64,000 bases of DNA from Oligoflexus tunisiensis (lineage in GTDB: Bacteria; Bdellovibrionota_B; Oligoflexia; Oligoflexales; Oligoflexaceae), in assembly GCF_001748245.1 (NCBI RefSeq), contig NZ_BDFO01000001.1:3184471-3248470 (forward strand), written 5' to 3'. Under the pieces are notes generated by a model. That model ran no database searches. It was given only the letters and a program-made list of their open reading frames with translations, and had not been told where the DNA came from. The position numbers and the translations under genes are program-made. How positions within the stretch are numbered: position 1 is the first letter of the stretch; every line of letters begins with the position of its first letter. Positions 53,170 through 62,564 of the stretch are shown here, in pieces.

Positions 53170-54435
53170 TCAAGGATTTTGGAAGAACTGCGGATGCGAC
53201 CTGAGACGAGTGGGAATGGAAAATTTCTTTTCCTCGTCCTGCACATGCTGGTCCACATCCCGTGCAATCTCCGCCCAGGGGATTGCGTCCAGCGAAGCCT
53301 GCGAACCCGCCAGGGTCCTGATCACCGCGTAACCATAAATCGTCATGGCCCAGCCCGGATGGCAACCAAAACTGGTTCGATCCGGACGTGAGGCCGTGAG
53401 AATGGTCATCCGGGGAAGAGCGGCGAGGGAGCTGGGGTTTTCCGCGGGATCGCTGGTCGTGGAAATGAAACCACCCGTATAGCAGCCCTGAAGAATGATA
53501 TATTTTTTGGTGGCGCTGGCGCTCATCATCACCGCCGCCAGGGCGTCGGGCGTGAGATCCTGCAAAGCCTGGCAGCCTTCCTCCTCTTCATCCAGAACCA
53601 AAGCGGGAGCCTGGCTCAAGCAGAGTTCCTTATAACGCTCGCTGTTTTCTGCCGGCACCGGGGCGGCGCCATGCGAAGAAACATAAAGATAAAATTGATC
53701 CGGGTTCTGGTTGATCGAGGTCTGAATCGTGGCGAGGATGGCCTCACGCTTCGCCAGACGACAGTTTTGAATGAAAGGCTTGAGCGACTCGAACTGCTCC
53801 TTGTCGAGATGATATTCGACAAAGTCGGGGGCCGCAGCAAAACACGCGACCTCTTCGGGCTTGAGGCCTTTATCCACCAGAATCCGCTGCATGAAATACA
53901 GCTCCTGAATGAAATTCGCATTGCCCGAACTGCCGGCCACCAGAACAGCCTTGTAACCACGTCGCTCCTTGGACTCTGAAAACTTCAAAGGCGCGGTGAT
54001 GGATTTCTTCTCATCCTTCAGCCAGGTGACCAGACCCTCGAATTTATCGGCGCCGTATTTCCGCAAAGGCTCCGGATTGCCCGGGGCCCGCAGGATAAAG
54101 GACGGATAGGAACCTCGCATACCAAAGGTGTCCATGACCTCGGGCCGATGCGAGACATCCACCTTGGCCACCAGATAGCGACCCTTTCCATCGCGGGCTG
54201 CGCGCTGAAGCGGACGCCTCAGGGTCTGGCAAGGCCCACACCAGTCCGCGTAAAATTCCAAAAGGAGCGGCTTGGAAAGAGGTGCCTTGAGGAGTTCCTG
54301 AGCGAAGGCAGGTTCCACCAGCAGGAGTTCACCTTCAGCGTTGGCCTGTTCCACTTCCGCCAGCGTGGCGACCGAACGGGTGGTGACACAGCCTGATAAC
54401 AGGATCAGGAAAATGGAGAGGATGATGAATCGCAC
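53170..54435 (-). CDS. Lipoprotein with thioredoxin and caspase-like (C13) domains
   Basis: 421 residues, GTG start with GAGGAG 8 bases upstream. The lipobox is LLSGC (Cys16). Residues about 40-140 form a thioredoxin domain with active site CGPC (66-69) and the cis-proline loop GSYPSF. Residues about 160-400 match peptidase C13 (legumain-type caspase fold): VLVAGSSGN, the catalytic His255 in VSSHG, Cys318 in YIILQGCYTGGF, and ASRPDRTSFGC. Bacterial C13 proteins are mostly annotated as hypothetical peptidases. The fusion to thioredoxin on one anchored chain is unusual. The divergent neighbour encodes another lipoprotein protease (M48); downstream lie AmpG and Bax-inhibitor-1 family genes. Confidence 0.85.
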   Translation of the reverse strand: MRFIILSIFLILLSGCVTTRSVATLAEVEQANAEGELLLVEPAFAQELLKAPLSKPLLLEFYADWCGPCQTLRRPLQRAARDGKGRYLVAKVDVSHRPEVMDTFGMRGSYPSFILRAPGNPEPLRKYGADKFEGLVTWLKDEKKSITAPLKFSESKERRGYKAVLVAGSSGNANFIQELYFMQRILVDKGLKPEEVACFAAAPDFVEYHLDKEQFESLKPFIQNCRLAKREAILATIQTSINQNPDQFYLYVSSHGAAPVPAENSERYKELCLSQAPALVLDEEEEGCQALQDLTPDALAAVMMSASATKKYIILQGCYTGGFISTTSDPAENPSSLAALPRMTILTASRPDRTSFGCHPGWAMTIYGYAVIRTLAGSQASLDAIPWAEIARDVDQHVQDEEKKFSIPTRLRSHPQFFQNP

Positions 54436-54629
54436 CGGTATCGCTCCTCGTAGGGTCCGCCTGGCCTGCGTTATGCGGCCTTTGCCGGGTTATAGTGGTT
54501 TTGCCCGGATTGGGCAATGGTTTCAGCGGCGCAGACGGCCGAAAAGTCATGCGAACCTGAATTTTTCGTTCTCGCCTTCGGCAGGCGATTCCTTTATGGT
54601 GAAAGGCGGTGTTCCCTGGGAGGCATGGC

Positions 54630-55454
54630 ATGCGAGTTTTGCTGCTCTTTTGTTTCTTATTGTCAGGCTGTGGTCTGTTGGAATGGAAGGACCGGGCCCT
54701 GGACGCTCTGGTCGACCGGATTCCCACCGATATGGAAGAGGGACTGGGACAACAGATTCTGCCGACCGTCCTGCCGCCCGAAGCTGTTCTGCAGGATTCC
54801 TTGCTGCAGAGGCGCTTGCAAAACCTGCTGAATCCGCTCGTGACCCGCAATAAGATCAAGGAACCTTCCATCAAGATTTACATCAGCCGCGACAAGGAAC
54901 TGAATGCCTTTGCCCTGCCCGGCGGCATTTTGATTTTCAATGCGGGCATGCTGATGGCTGCGGGCAGTCCCGAGGAAATCCTGGGCGTGGCCGCGCATGA
55001 GCTGGCGCATGTTACCGAAAAGCATGTGCTGAAATCCATGATTCAAAGCCTGAGCTTGGCGGCCATCGTCACCTATTTCCTGGGCGATGTGTCCGAACTG
55101 GGTGCCTATATTCTGCAGCAAAGCCAGGTGCTTTTGCAAAATGGTTTCACCCGAACGCAGGAGGCTGAGGCGGATCGCATCGGCTTTGATTACCTGGTGA
55201 CAGCCGGAATCCATCCCCAGGGCATGACGCATTTCTTCCAAAGGCTTGAAAAGAAACGCTCCACCAGCACGGAAGACAGCAAACAACTCCAGCGCATGAG
55301 TGTTTTCTTGAGTACGCATCCTTTGACAGAGGAACGCATTCGCCAGGTGCAGGAACGCATGGCGGCTCTCACGAGTGAGCAAAAACAAAGGTTGAAACCC
55401 CAGGTCTTTGACCTTAAGGATTTTCAATCACGACTGAATCAATATCTTCAGTAG
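54630..55454 (+). CDS. M48-family metalloprotease lipoprotein
   Basis: 274 residues from the ATG at 54630 (GGGAGG 6 bases upstream). Lipobox LLSGC. The zinc site HELAH (in GVAAHELAHVTEKH) and the third ligand glutamate in TQEAEADRIGFDYL are the M48/BepA-like signature, and DKELNAFALPGGILIFNAGM is the conserved strand before it. The THPLTEERI end is typical. Related lipoproteins or periplasmic members (BepA, LoiP) check outer-membrane protein assembly. Divergent from the thioredoxin/C13 lipoprotein gene. Confidence 0.92.
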   Translation: MRVLLLFCFLLSGCGLLEWKDRALDALVDRIPTDMEEGLGQQILPTVLPPEAVLQDSLLQRRLQNLLNPLVTRNKIKEPSIKIYISRDKELNAFALPGGILIFNAGMLMAAGSPEEILGVAAHELAHVTEKHVLKSMIQSLSLAAIVTYFLGDVSELGAYILQQSQVLLQNGFTRTQEAEADRIGFDYLVTAGIHPQGMTHFFQRLEKKRSTSTEDSKQLQRMSVFLSTHPLTEERIRQVQERMAALTSEQKQRLKPQVFDLKDFQSRLNQYLQ

Positions 55455-55580
55455 GAAGACAATTTCCGCGTATTTTGACCTTAATACCAGGCCCGCCCGG
55501 TAAATTCTTCCTCGATACCTTTTTTTCAAAACACCGAAAGCCCAGACAACCCTCAGTCTCTTCAACAGAGGTGTTTGATC

Positions 55581-58500
55581 TTGGCTCGAGGAATGAAAAA
55601 ACTTCAAAGATTCCCTTCAGCTGTCGCGCGAATGCTGATCAGCTGCCTTTGGCTTTGCGGCTGGAGTCAGGTGTTCGCTGCTCCCGTCCTGGAGCTGAAC
55701 GGCGACCGGATCGAGCAGCTGCAGCTGGGAACCTGGCTCAGCCTTTATCACGACCCGACCGCGCAGCTTTCCCTGGAGCAACTGACCCAAGCGCCCTATG
55801 CGGACGCCTTCATGCCGCAGACGCGCGGCATCATTTCCAAGGGCTATATGGCGAAGGGCGTATTCTGGGCCCGGCTCAGCATTCGGAATACGAGCGAGGC
55901 GCCTTTGCCTCTGCACATCGTTTCCCGCTATGCAACCCTTGATAAGCTGTCTCTTTATGAAGTGAAGGAGTCCTTTGAACCCATTACACTCTGGGTCCTC
56001 GGGGATCTGGTCCGGGCAAGTGAGAGACCCATACAACACCGGTTGCCCATCTTTCCTCTCGAGATCGAGCCGGGGCTGCATCACTACTATTTCAAAATGG
56101 AAACGACCAGTGCGGTGATCTTCGCGCTGGAAGCCTGGACGCCCAAGGCCTTTGTCGACTCTGAACTGGCGGAACAGTTGTTTTATGGCAGCATTCTGGG
56201 CATCTGCATTGTCATGTTTTTCTATAATCTTTTTGTCTATTTCAAGTTCTCCCAGCGAGCCTATCTGTTCTATTGCTCCTATATCTTCTCGTATCTCTGT
56301 TTCTTCGCTCTCTATAATGGGCTGGCGTCGATTTACGTCGCACCGGATGCGGTGGGCTCCTGGTGGATGCGCGATGGCATTTACGTTGTCATTGACTGCA
56401 TCTCCTTAACGGCGGTGGCCTTTTCCATCGCCTTTTTGAATCTGAAGGATACTCATAAAAGGATCTTCCGCTTCTACCGAATCCTCCAGGGCCTCTGCCT
56501 TGTGAATATCGCCAACTGGCTCCTCTTCAGCTCCTCGTTTTTTGCCCTGCAATTTACCCTGGCCATGAGCTTTGGCCTCTCCTGCATCCTGATCGGTGTG
56601 GGCTTTTACCGCATGTTCCGTTTCCGACCCGCGCGGTTTTATGTCCTGGCCTGGACCTTCATCATGCTGGGCAATATCGTGACGCTTTTGGCCAATAACG
56701 CGGCGATTCCGTCGACCGGCTGGGTGCCCTGGCTGCAGCCCTTGGGTGCGGCAGCGGAACTCGTGCTTCTGTCGCTGGCTTTGGGGGAGAAATTCGCCCT
56801 GCTTCAGGCGGAAAGGGAAGCCAGTCTGCAGGAACAGCAGCGTCTGCAGGCGATCGCCTTTGAGGCTGAAAAAAGTTCACGGGAAGCCACGCAGCGGAGT
56901 CTTGATGAACAGAAGCGCTTGAATGAACAGAGGGATCAGCTGGTGGCCAACACCAGTCATGAACTGCGGACGCCTCTCAACGGTATGATGGGACTGGCTC
57001 AGGCCATTCAAAGGCGCGAACAGGGCAACCTTACTCCCGATTCCCTGCGGAGTCTGGATGGCATCATACGCAGCGGCCAAAGACTGGCCGCACTCCTGGG
57101 TGACCTTCTGGATTTCTCGCGCGGCGAACGCCAGGTGATGTCCCTTTATCCGGCCCCCACCAGCCTGAACGATCAAATCAATCTGGTCTTTGATATCCTC
57201 CGCCCCACACTGGGCGAGGATCCCATCGAGCTGGTCAACCTCGTGGGCGCCGACGATGTGATTGTTCACGCTGATCCCGATCGCCTGCAGCAGATCCTTT
57301 TCAACCTCGTCAGCAACGCGATCAAGTTCACCTCCAAGGGGAAAATCAAGGTTTCCGCCCTGGTTCAAGGGGATATCGTGACCGTGCGTGTGAGTGATTC
57401 CGGCAACGGAATCGATGCGGCGGACCATGAACGCATCTTTACCGCCTTCACGCAGGCCGATGGCGGCATCGCTCGACGTCACGGAGGGCTTGGCCTGGGT
57501 CTGGCCATCGTCAAGCAGATCGTGGAGGCCCATGGCGGGGTCGTGGGTGTGCAATCCGTTCCCAACTTCGGTAGCACGTTCTGGTTCACGCTGAGTCTGA
57601 ATCAGGCGCCTGAGCCCTCCCTGTCACGCCCCGATCAGAAGCTTATGGTTGATCGCAAGGTCAGTTTTGAGTCGCAACTGGAATCCGCGCGGCGTGGAAA
57701 TTCCGGGCTGGCACCGATAACAAAAATTTCGGGCTGGGCGGATCAGGATCAACTGCATGCCAGCCTCGATATTTTGATTGTGGATGATGAGCCGATGAAC
57801 CGGCAGGTGCTGGAGGAAATCCTCCGCATGAGCGGTCATCGGACTCAGGGCGTTGGCGACGGACCGACAGCCCTCGATCTGATTCGCAACAAGAGCAAAT
57901 TTGATGTCATCCTGCTCGATATCATGATGCCGGAGATGAGCGGCTACGATGTGCTGCGGCACCTCAGGCAGGAATATAACGAAGCGGAGTTGCCGGTGAT
58001 CGTGCTCTCCGCCAAGGCTTTGGAAAAGGATCTCCTCGCCGCTTATGCGTTGGGCGCCAGCGACTATATCCTCAAGCCTTTCTCGGCCACCGAGGTGGAT
58101 GCGCGTCTGCATCATCAGGCTCGACTCAAGGCGGCGATCGAAAAAAATCTACACATTCAAAACGAAAGCTTGCAGCTCCGCGACGCTTTAAAATCCGTGG
58201 AGGAACAGCTGCAGCATGCCGAACGCCTCGCTTCTATGGGCGCGGCAACAGCCGGCATTGCGCATGAATTGAGCAATCCGCTTCTGCATTTTAAAACGCT
58301 GATGGAGTGGCTCCGTCAGGGTATCGAATCATCCATGAACGCAGCCGAGCCGCAGGCCAAAATTCTGGGTTACTGCGATCTTGCGGATCGGACGGTGCAA
58401 ACCATGCTCGGCATGACCGAATCCATCAAAGCGGTCATGCGCCATCAACCGCAGGACGCCGCGCGGTACGAGGTGGATCGGATCGTCGAGGATGTGGTCA

Positions 58501-58904
58501 ACATTCTGCATCATAAACTCAAATACTTTCATTTCAGCAAGGACGTGGAGCCCGGGCTTTGGTTCAAAGGCCGGCGCAGCGATCTGGTGCAGGTGCTCAT
58601 GAATCTCCTGAGCAATGCCGCGGATGCCGTCAAAGGGCGGAAGGATGATCGGATTCATCTGACGATTCGGCAGTCAGACCAGAAGCTGATCCTGAAAGTC
58701 GAGGACAGTGGTGCCGGCATCCCGACCATGATGCGTGAAAAAATCTTTGAACCCTTCTATACGACGAAGGACCTGGGACAGGGAACCGGTCTCGGACTGG
58801 CCGTGGTGAAGTCCATCACCCAAAGGCTGGATGCCGAACTGCAGATCACGGATAGCGAAAACTATGGCGGCGCGTCCTTTACCATTTCCATGCGTGCCGC
58901 CTGA
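55581..58904 (+). CDS. Hybrid 7TMR-DISM sensor: kinase, receiver, second kinase
   Basis: 1107 residues from a TTG at 55581, placed 9 bases after GAGG; an ATG at 55593 is the alternative. A signal peptide, DISMED2 sensor (about 40-190) and 7TM block (about 200-400) lead through a coiled coil to HisKA (SHELRTPLNG, His about 460) and HATPase (NAIKFT, DSGNGI, GGLGLGLAIV). A receiver follows (about 730-850, VDDEP, phospho-Asp about 780 in LLDIMMP, KPF). Then comes a second kinase module: coiled coil, AHELSNP (His about 895) and a full ATPase domain (LLSNAADAV, DSGAGIP, GTGLGLAVV). A second complete kinase after the receiver is unusual. The next gene starts 10 bases after the stop. Confidence 0.9.
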   Translation: MARGMKKLQRFPSAVARMLISCLWLCGWSQVFAAPVLELNGDRIEQLQLGTWLSLYHDPTAQLSLEQLTQAPYADAFMPQTRGIISKGYMAKGVFWARLSIRNTSEAPLPLHIVSRYATLDKLSLYEVKESFEPITLWVLGDLVRASERPIQHRLPIFPLEIEPGLHHYYFKMETTSAVIFALEAWTPKAFVDSELAEQLFYGSILGICIVMFFYNLFVYFKFSQRAYLFYCSYIFSYLCFFALYNGLASIYVAPDAVGSWWMRDGIYVVIDCISLTAVAFSIAFLNLKDTHKRIFRFYRILQGLCLVNIANWLLFSSSFFALQFTLAMSFGLSCILIGVGFYRMFRFRPARFYVLAWTFIMLGNIVTLLANNAAIPSTGWVPWLQPLGAAAELVLLSLALGEKFALLQAEREASLQEQQRLQAIAFEAEKSSREATQRSLDEQKRLNEQRDQLVANTSHELRTPLNGMMGLAQAIQRREQGNLTPDSLRSLDGIIRSGQRLAALLGDLLDFSRGERQVMSLYPAPTSLNDQINLVFDILRPTLGEDPIELVNLVGADDVIVHADPDRLQQILFNLVSNAIKFTSKGKIKVSALVQGDIVTVRVSDSGNGIDAADHERIFTAFTQADGGIARRHGGLGLGLAIVKQIVEAHGGVVGVQSVPNFGSTFWFTLSLNQAPEPSLSRPDQKLMVDRKVSFESQLESARRGNSGLAPITKISGWADQDQLHASLDILIVDDEPMNRQVLEEILRMSGHRTQGVGDGPTALDLIRNKSKFDVILLDIMMPEMSGYDVLRHLRQEYNEAELPVIVLSAKALEKDLLAAYALGASDYILKPFSATEVDARLHHQARLKAAIEKNLHIQNESLQLRDALKSVEEQLQHAERLASMGAATAGIAHELSNPLLHFKTLMEWLRQGIESSMNAAEPQAKILGYCDLADRTVQTMLGMTESIKAVMRHQPQDAARYEVDRIVEDVVNILHHKLKYFHFSKDVEPGLWFKGRRSDLVQVLMNLLSNAADAVKGRKDDRIHLTIRQSDQKLILKVEDSGAGIPTMMREKIFEPFYTTKDLGQGTGLGLAVVKSITQRLDAELQITDSENYGGASFTISMRAA

Positions 58905-58914
58905 CAGGAGTCTC

Positions 58915-61900
58915 ATGCAGGTTTTATGGACCATATTGATTCTGATCGGCCTGCACCCCGCGCTAGGGTTTGCCTCGCTGCTGGAGGAACCTGGGGTCGA
59001 ACTGCAGTCGCTGCATGATCCTGGCCATGACCTCACGCCGGATAAAATTGTGGCTGAGATGGGGTCTCTGCCCTGGAAAGTCCATAAGAATCTGGCCCCC
59101 AACTTCGGCTATTACAATGGTTCGATCTGGCTCAAGCTGCGTCTCCCTCCGGAACTGATGACCAGGGGACCCCTGTTCCTGGAAATGCGGCATACGCTCA
59201 TGGATGAGTTTCATGTCTATCAGTTTGTGGATCAACAATGGCAGGAACAGACGGCCGGCATTCGCATTCCCAGAGCCGACTGGCCGATGAATACGCACTT
59301 TCCCAGTTTTATTCTGAAGCCTTCACCCCAGGGTTTTTATTTGATGCGTATGCAATCGCAGGCTGCGTTGCAGGTGCCCTTGGCCTTGCGTGATGCCGCC
59401 GGTTTCGAAAAACAAAGGCTCTGGGACGTCGCGCTGCAGTCGCTGTACTATGGCGCTTTCGTGGCCATCGCCCTTTACAATTTTCTGGTCTGGACGTTCA
59501 CGGGACTGCGTATCTACGGCTACTATGTGGGTTTTCTCGCCTGTTTCGCCATGTTTCAGCTCGCCTATAGCGGCGTCGGCTACGTTATCCTTTGGCCCGA
59601 GTTCCTGGAAGCGACCGGCCCCATCATGATCGCTGGAGTTTTGATCGGCGAGCTTTGTTCCAGCCTCTTCGCCACGCGTCTGCTCGATATCCAGGGGCGC
59701 GTGCCGCGCTGGTTCATGGGTTATCTCGCCGCCGTTTCCGTTCCGATCTTTCTTCTGGCCCTGCTCGACTTTCGCCGCTATTCCTACTGGGGCGTGATGA
59801 TCTTTGCCATTGCACCCTGGATTCTGTTTTTGATTTGGACCGGCGTGGTCGGTATTCAGAGGCGGGAGCGGGTGGCCTACTGGTATGTGATGGCCTGGCT
59901 CTTTTTTATCGTGGGTTCCATGATTTCTCTGCTGCGCTCCGGCAGTCTCATTCCCAATAATGTGTTCACTCAGGGTGCCCAGCAGGTCGGTTCGGCGATT
60001 GAATTCATCCTCTTTTCCATGGCCCTGGCGGATCGGATCAAAACATTGCAGGAGAAGGTCCAGGCAGAGAGTATGCGCGCCCTCGAATCCGAGCGCATGG
60101 CACGGGAAGCGGATCAAAGGGCTCTTGCGGCCAGCCAGGTCGCACTCAAGGAACAAAAACACCTTGTGGCCCTGAAGGATCAGTTCCTGGCCAATACTTC
60201 ACATGAGCTGCGCACGCCGCTCAACAGCATGATCGGTCTGTCGGAAAACATGCTGGCCCATCGCGAGATGGATCCACGCAATCGGGAGGATGTGCAGCAT
60301 ATCTGGACAGCCTCCAAGCGTCTTTATCAACTGGTCAGCAATATTCTGGATTTCTCCGCCCTGCAGAAGGATATGCTGACGGTGGAGCTGAGCGACATTA
60401 ACCTGAAGCCCATCATCCGGAGGGTCCTGCAGCAGCTTGCCGATGATCTGGCGTTCAAAAAACTCGGTTGCGACATCAGTGGCATTCAAGCTGGTCCGCT
60501 CGGTATCCAGGGGGATCCCTCCCATGTGGCGACGGTGATTCATGGCATCGTTTCCAATGCCATCAAGTTTACGACGCAGGGTGAGATCGCCATCATCTGT
60601 CAGGAAAGGGATCAGATGATTCAGCTCGCCATCCGCGATACCGGCATCGGCATTCCTCCGGAACGGCTCAAAAACCTTGAAGCTCACTTTGTCCAGGCGG
60701 ATGGAGGAGCAGGTCGCGGGCAGGGCGGCACCGGGCTCGGCCTCGCTCTGGCTTATGGTCTGGTGCGAAAGCTTCAGGGAAAAATGGAAATCCATTCGCA
60801 GGTCGGCGTGGGAACCACGGTGGTCCTGCAGTTCCTCAAAGCGCAGCATGAGGTTCTCGATGATGTCACGGAGCAGCAGGAACCGGCACGATTGCTGGCA
60901 GCGGCCGGTGATGGCCTGGTGCGGACCCCTGCGACGGTCGATAAAAACCGAGGTTCGTCGGCTGGCCGCCGTGCCCTGGCTCTGGCCCCGCAGCAGGAGA
61001 ACGCCGCAGAAACTCCCGCGCATCCGCGCCTTTATCGGGTTCTGGTGGTCGATGATGATGCCATGAATCGAGCGGTGCTCCGGAACTTTCTGGAAGGACA
61101 GCCTTATCTCATCACGGAAGCCGCCACCGGGCCAGAGGCTCTCGAAATCTTTTATGCGGAAAACCATTTTGATGCGGTGCTGCTGGATGTGATGATGCCA
61201 GGAATGACTGGCTATGAAGTCTGTCGCCATTTGCGCCGGACGCATGATATTTCGCTGCTGCCGGTGATCATGCTGACCGCCAAACAGCAGGCCCAGGACA
61301 TCGTTGCCGGTTTTGAATCCGGAGCGAATGACTATCTCCTGAAGCCGATCCATCGCGATGAACTGTTCGCCCGCATGAACACCCACCTGAAGGTTTCCAA
61401 GCGGTCGCTGGCGATGAAACGCTTCGTGCCGGAGGATATTATCGCGCTCCTGGGCTACCAGGACCTTGCGGATGTGAAGCTCGGTGATGCGGTGGAGCGG
61501 CGCCTCGCCATCACCTTTGCGGATATCCGCGGCTTTACCAGCGCCATGGAAACCATGCCGCCGGCGGACACCTTCAATTGGTTGAATCGTTGTTATTCCA
61601 TCCTAGGACCGGAAATACGTCGGGCCCAGGGTTTTGTGGATAAGTACATCGGTGATGCGATCCTGGCTCTATTTCCGCAAGGCGCGGAAGGAGCGGTGGA
61701 GGCCGCCATTGCCATGCAGCGTGGTCTGGCGGTCAACAACGATTATTGGCTCGGGATGGGAATTCATATAGGACCCACGATGATCGGCACTCTGGGGGAA
61801 CCGGAACGCTTTGAAGCCACCGTGCTGTCCGATGCGGTGAATGTCGCCGCACGAATTGAATCGATCAGCAAGGCCTTGGAAGTGCGGGTGATCGTGTCCG

Positions 61901-62238
61901 AAGAGCTGCGAGGCTCGTTGATCAATCCCAATCAATGGAACTGGCGTTACCTGGGACCCTTCCAGCTGCGCGGCCGCAGCATTCCCGTGACCCTTTACGA
62001 GCTCCTGGATGCCGAACCCCAGATGGCCCAACGCCGGATCACGCAGATCGACTTTGAAACCGCCGTCCAGCAGCTGATTGAAAATCGCGTGGTCGAAGCC
62101 CTTTTGCTGCTCGAATCGATCCTGAAGGTCGATCCCACGGATCCTGTCGCCAGGTATTTCTACGAACGAGCCCAGGCCTCCGTGGACAAACCACAGGACC
62201 TATCACTCGGTTTCCACGTGGCCGATCCTTCAAAATAG
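58915..62238 (+). CDS. Hybrid 7TMR-DISM sensor: kinase, receiver, nucleotide cyclase
   Basis: 1107 residues from the ATG at 58915, with GGAG in the 10-base gap after the previous gene. Signal peptide 1-20, DISMED2-like sensor, 7TM block (about 170-370), coiled coil, HisKA His430 (SHELRTPLNS), ATPase domain (NAIKFT, DTGIGIP, GTGLGLALA), receiver with Asp758 (LLDVMMP), and a class III cyclase (about 862-1030). Cyclase residues: Asp870 and Asp914 for metals, Lys910, Asn976 and Arg980 for transition state; the usual purine-binding Asp is Glu967. A C-terminal TPR-like helix pair ends it. Phosphorylation of the receiver may gate cyclic nucleotide synthesis (inference). It is evidently co-transcribed with the preceding sensor. 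Confidence 0.92.
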   Translation: MQVLWTILILIGLHPALGFASLLEEPGVELQSLHDPGHDLTPDKIVAEMGSLPWKVHKNLAPNFGYYNGSIWLKLRLPPELMTRGPLFLEMRHTLMDEFHVYQFVDQQWQEQTAGIRIPRADWPMNTHFPSFILKPSPQGFYLMRMQSQAALQVPLALRDAAGFEKQRLWDVALQSLYYGAFVAIALYNFLVWTFTGLRIYGYYVGFLACFAMFQLAYSGVGYVILWPEFLEATGPIMIAGVLIGELCSSLFATRLLDIQGRVPRWFMGYLAAVSVPIFLLALLDFRRYSYWGVMIFAIAPWILFLIWTGVVGIQRRERVAYWYVMAWLFFIVGSMISLLRSGSLIPNNVFTQGAQQVGSAIEFILFSMALADRIKTLQEKVQAESMRALESERMAREADQRALAASQVALKEQKHLVALKDQFLANTSHELRTPLNSMIGLSENMLAHREMDPRNREDVQHIWTASKRLYQLVSNILDFSALQKDMLTVELSDINLKPIIRRVLQQLADDLAFKKLGCDISGIQAGPLGIQGDPSHVATVIHGIVSNAIKFTTQGEIAIICQERDQMIQLAIRDTGIGIPPERLKNLEAHFVQADGGAGRGQGGTGLGLALAYGLVRKLQGKMEIHSQVGVGTTVVLQFLKAQHEVLDDVTEQQEPARLLAAAGDGLVRTPATVDKNRGSSAGRRALALAPQQENAAETPAHPRLYRVLVVDDDAMNRAVLRNFLEGQPYLITEAATGPEALEIFYAENHFDAVLLDVMMPGMTGYEVCRHLRRTHDISLLPVIMLTAKQQAQDIVAGFESGANDYLLKPIHRDELFARMNTHLKVSKRSLAMKRFVPEDIIALLGYQDLADVKLGDAVERRLAITFADIRGFTSAMETMPPADTFNWLNRCYSILGPEIRRAQGFVDKYIGDAILALFPQGAEGAVEAAIAMQRGLAVNNDYWLGMGIHIGPTMIGTLGEPERFEATVLSDAVNVAARIESISKALEVRVIVSEELRGSLINPNQWNWRYLGPFQLRGRSIPVTLYELLDAEPQMAQRRITQIDFETAVQQLIENRVVEALLLLESILKVDPTDPVARYFYERAQASVDKPQDLSLGFHVADPSK

Positions 62239-62374
62239 CTGCAAGGGCGCATTTTTTCGGAATTTTTTGATTTCCAGCTTGCCCCTTGCCTTTCGGCCTG
62301 GAAAAATGGGGGCACCCGATTCTACCCAAAATCTTTTGAGCCCATAGGGCGTCGCCTCGGGAGGGGCCGTTCGC

Positions 62375-62560
62375 ATGTTTGATCATATGTTCAATCGTTC
62401 AACCGGGACCAGGCTGCTGATTTTGCTCGGGGTCATGATTGTGATGCTGGCCGTTTTTGAAGGTATCGTAAGCTATCACGATCGCAAGGTCTGCGAGAGG
62501 GCAGGGGGCGTCCACACCAGCATCGGCTGTGTGGACAACGCCATTTTCAGGGCCAGGTGA
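62375..62560 (+). CDS. Tiny single-pass membrane protein
   Basis: 61 residues. GGGAGGGG lies 8 bases before the ATG. A single helix (LLILLGVMIVMLAVFEGIV) is followed by a positively charged loop and a tail with two cysteines (RKVCERAGG, SIGCVDNA). I recognise no family. The strong Shine-Dalgarno supports expression. The stop lies 4 bases from the end of the convergent kinase gene. Confidence 0.65.
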   Translation: MFDHMFNRSTGTRLLILLGVMIVMLAVFEGIVSYHDRKVCERAGGVHTSIGCVDNAIFRAR

Positions 62561-62564
62561 CGGA

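Noticed and set aside
62239..62374. T-runs after the cyclase sensor gene as a terminator
   Set aside because: Two T6 runs are present but no stable stem precedes either of them.
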